From a bacterium (lineage in GTDB: Bacteria; Ratteibacteria; UBA8468; B48-G9; DTJG01): a stretch of 5,055 nucleotides of DNA. How positions within the stretch are numbered: the first letter of the stretch is position 1; each line of letters starts with the position of its first letter. The DNA is taken from contig JAOAAW010000059.1 of assembly GCA_026418655.1 (NCBI GenBank), positions 1 to 5,055 on the forward strand. Reading direction: 5' to 3'. The notes under the pieces are model-generated. The model was given only the letters and a program-made list of their open reading frames with translations, made no database searches and was not told the DNA's origin. Below, one piece after another: positions 1 to 5,055 of the stretch. Both the position numbers and the translations under genes were made by a program.

Positions 1-371
1 TTTACTATACAAAGGATGGAAGCGAACCAGGTCAGAATTCTACACTTTATACTGTTCCGATTCACCTGACATCAACAACAACACTTAAAGCACGTGCATA
101 CAAAACGGGTTTTTCGCCAAGTCAGACGACAGAAGGTACATTTGTAATTCAGATTAAAAAGTCAGACATCAGCAGGGACACATCTGTTGATATCACAGAT
201 GTTATACTGTCTCTCAGGATGGCAATAGGTCTTGATATTAAAGTCAGTGGTCAGCGATATATTGCTCCATACAATGACTGGTTGATTGCTGTTGCAGATG
301 CTAACAATGATGGAATTGTTGGCATCTCAGATGTTATACTTGCAATAAAGATTGCCATCGGTCTTTCTTGA
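1..371 (+). CDS. 3' end of exported protein with chitobiase-C-like and dockerin-like modules (5' truncated)
   Basis: This is the last 122 codons of a gene that begins before the window. The frame starts at base 3 and stops at TGA 369-371. Residues 1-49 (YYTKDGSEP near the start, then TLYTVPIHL, TTTLKARAYKTGFSPS) match the CHB_HEX_C family, a small beta-sandwich found at the ends of chitobiases and many surface proteins. Residues 54-122 form a dockerin-like pair of F-hand repeats. Loop 1 is DISRDTSVDITD and loop 2 is DANNDGIVGISD. Each is followed by a similar helix, DVILSLRMAIGL and DVILAIKIAIGL. In the dockerin family such loops bind Ca2+ and the helices dock onto cohesins. No cohesin is visible here, so the partner is unknown. 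The catalytic or main domain lies upstream of the window, so the overall activity cannot be stated. The protein is probably extracytoplasmic. Module calls are fairly sure; the role is open. Confidence 0.85.
   Translation, partial: YYTKDGSEPGQNSTLYTVPIHLTSTTTLKARAYKTGFSPSQTTEGTFVIQIKKSDISRDTSVDITDVILSLRMAIGLDIKVSGQRYIAPYNDWLIAVADANNDGIVGISDVILAIKIAIGLS
165..368 (+). repeat. Duplicated dockerin-type Ca-loop plus helix unit
   Basis: Two copies of a 23-residue unit lie at 165-233 and 297-365, separated by 21 residues. Both have a 12-position loop followed by DVIL and xxIGL. The DNA copies share gatgttatact at 198-208 and 330-340. Copy 2 has every canonical ligand position (D1, N3, D5, G6, D12). 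Copy 1 keeps D1, S3, D5 and D12 but has T in place of the loop glycine at position 6. This is the normal architecture of a type I dockerin, not a separate mobile repeat. Confidence 0.8.
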
Positions 372-437
372 CAGTTGTCCATAAAGGGATAAAATAAAAG
401 TGTGAGCGACCTTTGAAAAAGTATTCTGAATTTATTT

Positions 438-466
438 TTGAGAATCGGTGGTTACACAGAGATACT
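438..466 (+). promoter_or_regulatory. Candidate sigma70-like promoter for the 1110-residue protein gene
   Basis: TTGAGA at 438-443 (5 of 6 to consensus) is followed after exactly 17 bases by GATACT at 461-466 (4 of 6). This would start transcription near 473, about 43 bases before the GTG. An alternative is CTGACG 465-470, an 18-base spacer and GATAAT 489-494, inside the near-direct repeat agataatta/agataatat, but that leaves a very short leader. The rest of the 144-base gap (372-515) shows no convincing hairpin terminator for the upstream gene and no small ORF with a good start. In AT-rich DNA such matches occur by chance. Confidence 0.3.
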
Positions 467-504
467 GACGAAAAATAAGATAATTAAGATAATATAGACA
501 GAAA

Positions 505-511
505 AAGGAGG
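505..511 (+). promoter_or_regulatory. Strong ribosome binding site deciding a GTG start
   Basis: AAGGAGG is a near-perfect Shine-Dalgarno ending 4 bases before GTG 516-518. An overlapping ATG at 514-516 is in another frame and reaches a stop after three codons (ATG TGT CCC TAA). The GTG is therefore the real start. It also gives an intact signal peptide directly after the start codon. Confidence 0.8.
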
Positions 512-515
512 AAAT

Positions 516-3500
516 GTGTCCCTAATAAAAAGGTACTTGCCATTATTAATTCTCACCTTAATCTGTATTAATACAATTGCAAATGCCGCTACAGTCTCAG
601 GACAGGGAACAATTCGTGTAAGGGCAGGTGGCCAGGCAAGCTTTACTTCAGAAATTTATACAGCAACCTATGGTGCGGGTGATAGCGGTGATTTTACTTG
701 GACAGAAACGGGTGTTATACCAGGAGGTACAATAACCATTACAAGACAACCACCTTCTCCATTTTTAACTGCCCGATTGAATGTTTCTGCATCCGGATCT
801 ACACAACCCGGCTCATATTTTATAAGTGTTAATGCATATCCTGCAACTGGGACAGTTGGCAGCCGTATAGTAAATATTATTGTTGTAGAAAGTCTTGGGA
901 GTATATCCCCATCAAGTATTCCTGACGGTAAAGAAACAGCGCCTATGAGTGTTCAATTCAGCGTTACAAGAGGTTCTGGAAACTATACCTGGAGTGCCTC
1001 TGGGTTGCCAAACGGAGTCAGCATGAATTCTTCTACTGGACTTCTCTCTGGAATGCCTGCTCAGGGAACCGCAGGTACATACAATACAACCATTACAGTG
1101 ACAGATAACACAGATCCTGTTGTCAGTACCTCAATCACAATAAGATGGCAGGTCTTTCCAGCATACATTCCACTTTCCAATCAGGGTCAAATCTGTTATG
1201 TAAAAAATATCGTAAGAAATACCAGCGGAGTTATTACAAGTACCGGAGATCTTTTCGTTAAAAACCTTCAGACAGGTGTGGAAAGAAGAGTGACAAACTA
1301 TAAAACTGCGGGAACCGGTATTATCTATAATCCCATGTTCACTCCTGATGGTTCAAAGATTTTGTATGGCTATAAACCCAATTCATCATCAAATTCAAGA
1401 TTGTATCTGGTCAGCACTCAGGCGACTGTTTCTTCAGCGAATCAGGGATTGATTTTGAAGAAGAATAATCAGGAAGCCATACCTTCAACAATGGATACAA
1501 GATATGCATCAATTTCGCCTGATTTTACCGGAAGCCAGGGGCTTATTGCTTTTACCTGTGAAAAGTCTGATAGGGCAGAACTATGGCTATATAATTTTCT
1601 TACTGAACAATTGAGTCAACTGAGGTCAGAGAAATATCTCTACATCAGGCATCCTGTATTTTTAAGTTCCAGCACAATTGCATTTGTTGGATTAAAAAAC
1701 GGAGTTCAGGATATTTATATTGTTGATACAAATGGCACAAATTACAGAAAACTTACAACAAACAGTCCTGTTACGCCTGAATATGACAGAATCCAGAGTT
1801 CTTTTAGAAACGCCCAACTTACAAGCCCTCTTTTGATTTATGCAAAGCGTGTGTATGATCCATCAAGATATACATACTTGGACTGGAATGTTTATATTGC
1901 TGAAATAGACATTTCTTCAGGGATGCTTACTGAATATAAAGTTACTGAAACGCCTGATACAAATGAATTTTCTGCAGCATTCTTTGGAGACAGTACCGAG
2001 AGGGATTGGGTAACTCTTGTAAGAAGCAGTGGTCAGATGTTTTATGAAGCAGACGTCATCCCTGGTACAAGAAATGTGTGGCAGACAAACTATGATACGA
2101 TTGTCCCTGCCGATAGCAATTCTTTGAAACTCCAGAGGACAGACAGTACAACTCACACAGGGCTTGCCAACTGGTCTCCGATTCCTCAGGTAGAAGAACC
2201 GGGCGCTATTACAATTGACAATACAAGAATAATTTATTCAAAACAGTCAGGTTCGTATATGGAAATATTCAGATCTGACTGGACAGGTTCTGGATTTGAT
2301 ACAACTGGAGTTCAACTGACACCTTCATTTGAAAATGCGAATAAATATAATCCGTCAATTTCAAAAAATGGCGGGCTTATTTCATTTACCATGGGTTCAA
2401 CACCGACAACAATTTTCAGGATGAACTGTGATGGTTCTTCAATGACTCAGTTTGCATACACGCCGGCAATGAATATTGAATCTTCAACCGTGTCTCCTGA
2501 TGGTACATGGATTGTTTACGCAAGGAAAACAGGATTTTCGACCTATGGTATTTTTGCAAAGAGGGTAACAGCAGATTATACTGCTGGTGAATCAGTAATA
2601 GTTACCGGTATCTCAGCGTCGGCTATTGATCCACCATCATTCAATCCTGATATGACAAGAATAATTTATGCAAAAAGAGATGTTGGTGGATATTTTGACA
2701 TATATTATGTACCCGTAAGTGTTGATACAGTTGGTGGCAGTATAACTGCGCTGTCATCTCCAATAAACTTAACCAATACACCGGCAATCAGCAAAAGGAT
2801 GCCTGCGTTTTCAAACACCGGTAGCAAGATTATTTTCTGTTCTAATAAAGAATTGATCGTTGATGACTATGAGATTTACACCATGGATGTCACTGGTTTT
2901 GGCATTGAAAAGGTCGTTTCAGGTGCTGGTCATAGCTGGCCTGTGTACAGTCCTGTTTCAGATGCACAGGCAGGTACAGATATTATAGGATATGTTGAAA
3001 ATGGAGAAATATGGTACGCAACGCTTCCAAGGGTTACACCGCCCGGAGCACCATCAGGCCAGAATCCTGTGATGAATCCTACAGCAACAGGCATAACTGT
3101 TTCAAGTGGCTATGAAAGATTTTCGTGGGGAAGAAAACGGGGTGATGGCACCATAATTGCAACAAGAACACTTCCAGCATCTCTGGCTGCAGCCATGACA
3201 ATAACATATCAGATTGCTGTTGATGTAGATGAGGCAAAATTACCCGTTTCTTTTATCCTGAATGAGACATTTGCTTACGGAACAGGCGGTTTTACCAATG
3301 TTCAGGTAAAGGTTGATGGAGTGAATGCTGATTCAACAATTTATACTTATCCTTCAGCAGGACTGCAGACATTAAAAATTGCATTTATGGATGGCAAAAA
3401 TGGCGGAGTAAAAGACCACATTGTAACAATAACAATGACTACTCCCACAAGTACTGGAACACAGGCATTTGTTGGTAATCTCAATTATACAATAGACGGT

Positions 3501-3848
3501 GTCCCGAGAACTGAAACCATTGCAGGAAATGGTACTACCAGCGTTGATAAACCATATATGCCAGTTGACATTTATGATGCTACCAATATGATTTCACCCG
3601 ATGGTATAATTCAGGATTATGACCTTTTATATACAATAGATGCCTGGGCTCGTGATGCCCGCTTGACTGGTTATGGCATTGTGTGGCCTCAAAATCTCGG
3701 GAACTGGGATACAATATTGCTTGGTACAGTGAGTTCGCCTGGAATTATCCCGATATGGATGAATCCAATCTATATGGGTGGATATAACTATAATCCGACA
3801 GGTCCTGGCGCTTCATATGAAATGTACTGGGAACCAGGAATATTTTGA
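516..3848 (+). CDS. Exported multidomain protein: Ig-like/He_PIG, TolB-like propeller, dockerin-like C-terminus
   Basis: This 1110-residue protein starts at GTG behind a strong Shine-Dalgarno. Residues 1-24 are a Sec signal peptide: basic MSLIKR, a hydrophobic core, then ANA before A25. Residues 26-125 look like a beta-sandwich of Ig type. Residues 129-213 match the putative Ig family He_PIG (SGNYTWSASGLPNGVSMN, then TGLLSGMPAQGTAGTY). Residues 222-840 carry repeated TolB/PD40-like blade motifs. Examples are FTPDGSKILYG (275), NTRIIYSK (569), VSPDGTWIVYAR (659), FNPDMTRIIYAK (709) and FSNTGSKIIFCS (765). About ten blade-like strands suggest one large or two smaller propellers. Residues 841-1010 are a further beta-rich module containing ATRTLP and DVDEAKLP. 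Residues 1011-1110 are dockerin-like and aromatic-rich (PDGIIQDYDLLYTIDAW). No catalytic residues are recognisable, so binding or scaffolding on the cell surface is the best inference. It is not TolB itself: it is far too long and lacks the Tol-Pal context. Confidence 0.88.
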   Translation: MSLIKRYLPLLILTLICINTIANAATVSGQGTIRVRAGGQASFTSEIYTATYGAGDSGDFTWTETGVIPGGTITITRQPPSPFLTARLNVSASGSTQPGSYFISVNAYPATGTVGSRIVNIIVVESLGSISPSSIPDGKETAPMSVQFSVTRGSGNYTWSASGLPNGVSMNSSTGLLSGMPAQGTAGTYNTTITVTDNTDPVVSTSITIRWQVFPAYIPLSNQGQICYVKNIVRNTSGVITSTGDLFVKNLQTGVERRVTNYKTAGTGIIYNPMFTPDGSKILYGYKPNSSSNSRLYLVSTQATVSSANQGLILKKNNQEAIPSTMDTRYASISPDFTGSQGLIAFTCEKSDRAELWLYNFLTEQLSQLRSEKYLYIRHPVFLSSSTIAFVGLKNGVQDIYIVDTNGTNYRKLTTNSPVTPEYDRIQSSFRNAQLTSPLLIYAKRVYDPSRYTYLDWNVYIAEIDISSGMLTEYKVTETPDTNEFSAAFFGDSTERDWVTLVRSSGQMFYEADVIPGTRNVWQTNYDTIVPADSNSLKLQRTDSTTHTGLANWSPIPQVEEPGAITIDNTRIIYSKQSGSYMEIFRSDWTGSGFDTTGVQLTPSFENANKYNPSISKNGGLISFTMGSTPTTIFRMNCDGSSMTQFAYTPAMNIESSTVSPDGTWIVYARKTGFSTYGIFAKRVTADYTAGESVIVTGISASAIDPPSFNPDMTRIIYAKRDVGGYFDIYYVPVSVDTVGGSITALSSPINLTNTPAISKRMPAFSNTGSKIIFCSNKELIVDDYEIYTMDVTGFGIEKVVSGAGHSWPVYSPVSDAQAGTDIIGYVENGEIWYATLPRVTPPGAPSGQNPVMNPTATGITVSSGYERFSWGRKRGDGTIIATRTLPASLAAAMTITYQIAVDVDEAKLPVSFILNETFAYGTGGFTNVQVKVDGVNADSTIYTYPSAGLQTLKIAFMDGKNGGVKDHIVTITMTTPTSTGTQAFVGNLNYTIDGVPRTETIAGNGTTSVDKPYMPVDIYDATNMISPDGIIQDYDLLYTIDAWARDARLTGYGIVWPQNLGNWDTILLGTVSSPGIIPIWMNPIYMGGYNYNPTGPGASYEMYWEPGIF

Positions 3849-3898
3849 TGTATCTCTTCTTAAGAAACGAAAAATAGTTTGAATGTTTTCTATGAAAA

Positions 3899-4672
3899 AT
3901 GAGACGACACGGGATATCTTTAATATCATTGTTAATTTTATGTGTTCTTTTTTTCCCAGAAATACCCGTTTATTCATTATCTTTTGCTTCTGAAAAGGGT
4001 ATATCCGTTAATATAACACACATACTAAGGAAACAGATTTTTTTTAGTTTCAGTGATGTTAAAAAAGTAAGAGAACCTTCTCTACCTGTATTTATTTCTC
4101 AAATACAACCGCCACAACCACTTGACAGGATATATTCGTTGATGGGTACCTTTTTCTATAATGAAGACCCAGGGAAAAGCATAGCGGTTCTGAGTGAAAT
4201 AAATTCAAAAAAAGTCATCTTTTTGAAGAAGAATGATATTATAAATGGAAACAGGGTTTTGTCCATTGATGAAAGTGGTGTGGTTTTTGAGTCAGTGCTT
4301 GGTGAAAATTTTTTGCTTACACAGTCAGGGATAAAATATAGTCAGACACTCCCGCAGCGGTTTTATTTTAATGTGAACACAAAAACTGCAATTGATTGGC
4401 TGAAGTTACAACCAGAATTTCTCAATGCAATAAAGTTTGTTCCTGCAAATGGAATCGGTTTCAGTGTTCAGGAGATTGAACCTGGCAGCGTATTTGAAGC
4501 AGCAGGTCTGGGTAAGGACGACAGGATTATCCAGATAAATGATATTATGTTGAAGACACATGCAGACGCGATCTCTGCTTATCATGAAATTTTTAAGACA
4601 GGCAGGAAAGTTGCCATAGTTAAACTGGTTCGCAACAATAAACCTGTTGAGCTTATTTACATTCTGGAATAA
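3899..4672 (+). CDS. gspC: Type II secretion system GspC-like inner-membrane protein (HR + PDZ)
   Basis: This 257-residue protein has the domain order of GspC, which links the T2SS inner-membrane platform to the outer-membrane secretin. Residues 1-5 (MRRHG) are a short basic cytoplasmic start, and about 6-25 are a membrane helix. Residues 26-76 are a linker ending in a proline-rich piece (QPPQPLD). Residues 77-140 resemble the HR domain (IYSLMGTFF, then SIAVLSEI, KKVIFLKKNDIINGNRVLSI), which in known systems binds the N0 domain of GspD. Residues 155-182 resemble the helix before the PDZ. Residues 184-257 are a PDZ domain with a GIGF loop (185-188), PGSVFEAAGLGKDDRIIQIN and a closing VRNNKPVELIYI. 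The length is near the family norm (roughly 270-300). An in-frame TGA at 3893-3895 makes ATG 3899 the most upstream ATG; no Shine-Dalgarno is visible before it. The 50-base gap from the preceding gene holds no clear terminator. The next gene starts 2 bases after the stop. A PilP-like or generic PDZ protein is less likely. Confidence 0.75.
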   Translation: MRRHGISLISLLILCVLFFPEIPVYSLSFASEKGISVNITHILRKQIFFSFSDVKKVREPSLPVFISQIQPPQPLDRIYSLMGTFFYNEDPGKSIAVLSEINSKKVIFLKKNDIINGNRVLSIDESGVVFESVLGENFLLTQSGIKYSQTLPQRFYFNVNTKTAIDWLKLQPEFLNAIKFVPANGIGFSVQEIEPGSVFEAAGLGKDDRIIQINDIMLKTHADAISAYHEIFKTGRKVAIVKLVRNNKPVELIYILE

Positions 4673-4674
4673 AG

Positions 4675-5036
4675 ATGAGAAGAATATTTTTAATTGTGGT
4701 TTGTTTGATTTTGTTGACTGGATGTGGTAAGAAACAGCCACAGGTTCAGAAACCTCAACCACCTATTTCAGAAACACAGTCAACAATTTCTCCAAAAGAA
4801 GTACCATTAAAAAAACAATTAATGCCACTTTATCCTGTAGAGCCCAAAAAACAATTCAAAGCACCTGATTGGGTCAAAGAGATTATTTCCACCTACGATA
4901 AAAATTACAATCTATGGCGTGAAAAGTCATCAACAGACACATCCACTATTTTGATTGCGTCTCTGACTTCATCCGGTGCTACATCTTCCTCTGCTGTGCC
5001 AACTGTATCTTCTTCTATTCCTTCTTCAGGTTCAAT
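4675..5036 (+). CDS. Lipoprotein, 5' part only; possible secretion-system or secretin-associated component
   Basis: ATG 4675 opens a frame that stays open to the contig end. About 120 codons are genuine; the last codons come from adapter sequence. Residues 1-17 are a lipoprotein signal (MRRIFLIVVCLILLTGC), with lipobox LTGC and the lipidated Cys at 17. Residues 18-65 are rich in Pro, Lys and Gln (KKQPQVQKPQPP), like a disordered periplasmic tether. Residues 66-84 (DWVKEIISTYDKNYNLWRE) could form a helix. Residues 85-120 are Ser/Thr-rich low complexity. The start lies 2 bases after the gspC stop with only a weak GGA upstream, so translational coupling is likely. In T2SS operons gspD often follows gspC. 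This could be a secretin with a lipidated N-terminal extension, a PilP-like protein or a pilotin. No secretin N0 domain is visible in the part present, so no name is given. Confidence 0.8.
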
Positions 5037-5055
5037 CTGTCTCTTATACACATCT
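5037..5055. other. Nextera/Tn5 mosaic-end adapter remnant at contig end (artefact)
   Basis: CTGTCTCTTATACACATCT matches all 19 bases of the Tn5 mosaic end in the orientation seen when an Illumina Nextera read runs through its insert. It sits flush with the last base of the window, where untrimmed adapter accumulates. It should be excluded from the genome sequence, and the lipoprotein codons it appears to extend (CLLYTS) are not real. A true Tn5/IS50 end would continue into IS50 sequence, and none is present. Confidence 0.97.

Noticed and set aside
372..437. Terminator for the upstream dockerin-protein gene
   Set aside because: No stem of useful length followed by a T tract could be found. 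The only pairing (tcc with gga around 378-390) is too weak.
1917..2156. Minus-strand 79-codon open frame
   Set aside because: It lies wholly inside the propeller-protein gene, its composition is low in protein-like features, and no recognisable domain or start signal supports it. It is an antisense shadow.
3857..3866. Perfect palindrome TTCTTAAGAA after the large gene, as terminator or operator
   Set aside because: It is short, AT-rich, has no loop and no following T run. It is plausible by chance in this composition.
3892..3894. ATG at 3892 as an alternative gspC start
   Set aside because: It is in a different frame, loses the HR and PDZ sequence and soon reaches a stop.
4038..4045. Run of eight T bases in gspC as a phase-variation or frameshift site
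   Set aside because: The frame is intact through the run and the downstream HR and PDZ domains are in frame. Such runs are expected in AT-rich genes. A nearby run of seven T (3948-3954) was judged the same way.
4406..4762. Minus-strand 118-codon open frame
   Set aside because: It runs antisense across the PDZ end of gspC and the lipoprotein signal peptide, both well supported by domain evidence. It has no family resemblance.
5037..5055. A genuine Tn5/IS50 transposon end
   Set aside because: Only the 19-base mosaic end is present, it is flush with the sequence end, and no transposon DNA adjoins it. The library adapter explains it fully.
1..5055. CRISPR array, tRNA, riboswitch or phage genes
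   Set aside because: I saw no regularly spaced direct repeats, no tRNA-like cloverleaf and no conserved riboswitch core. Almost all bases are taken up by coding sequence on one strand.

Overview
The window is AT-rich bacterial DNA with all genes on the plus strand. It reads as one end of a metagenomic or single-cell contig from an uncultivated Gram-negative bacterium. A type II secretion (T2SS) GspC-like protein followed by a lipoprotein implies an outer membrane. The chitobiase-C, dockerin-like, He_PIG and TolB-like propeller modules in exported proteins are typical of large-genome environmental lineages. No rRNA or other phylogenetic marker is present, so I do not name a phylum. The last 19 bases are exactly the Tn5 mosaic-end sequence of Nextera libraries. 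The right edge is therefore a technical end, not biology.

Layout, left to right. Positions 1-371 are the 3' end of an exported protein with a chitobiase/hexosaminidase C-terminal-like module and a two-repeat dockerin-like Ca-binding module. Positions 372-515 are intergenic, with a weak sigma70-like promoter candidate and a strong Shine-Dalgarno. Positions 516-3848 are a 1110-residue exported protein. It starts with GTG and has a signal peptide, two Ig-like domains, a long TolB/PD40-type propeller region, a beta-rich module and a dockerin-like C-terminus. Positions 3899-4672 are a GspC-like inner-membrane T2SS protein (transmembrane segment, HR domain, PDZ domain). Positions 4675-5036 are the 5' part of a lipoprotein gene, cut by the contig end. 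The 2-base gap suggests it is co-transcribed and translationally coupled with gspC.

Working model (inference). The two left-hand genes make large Sec-exported, multi-domain surface or extracellular proteins, each ending in a dockerin-like segment. The two right-hand genes belong to an envelope-spanning secretion or pilus-type machine. They may be a secretion apparatus next to its clients, but adjacency is the only link visible here. The most interesting element is the C-terminal 240 residues of the large protein. It looks like a recurring two-part terminal module that could act in anchoring or sorting.
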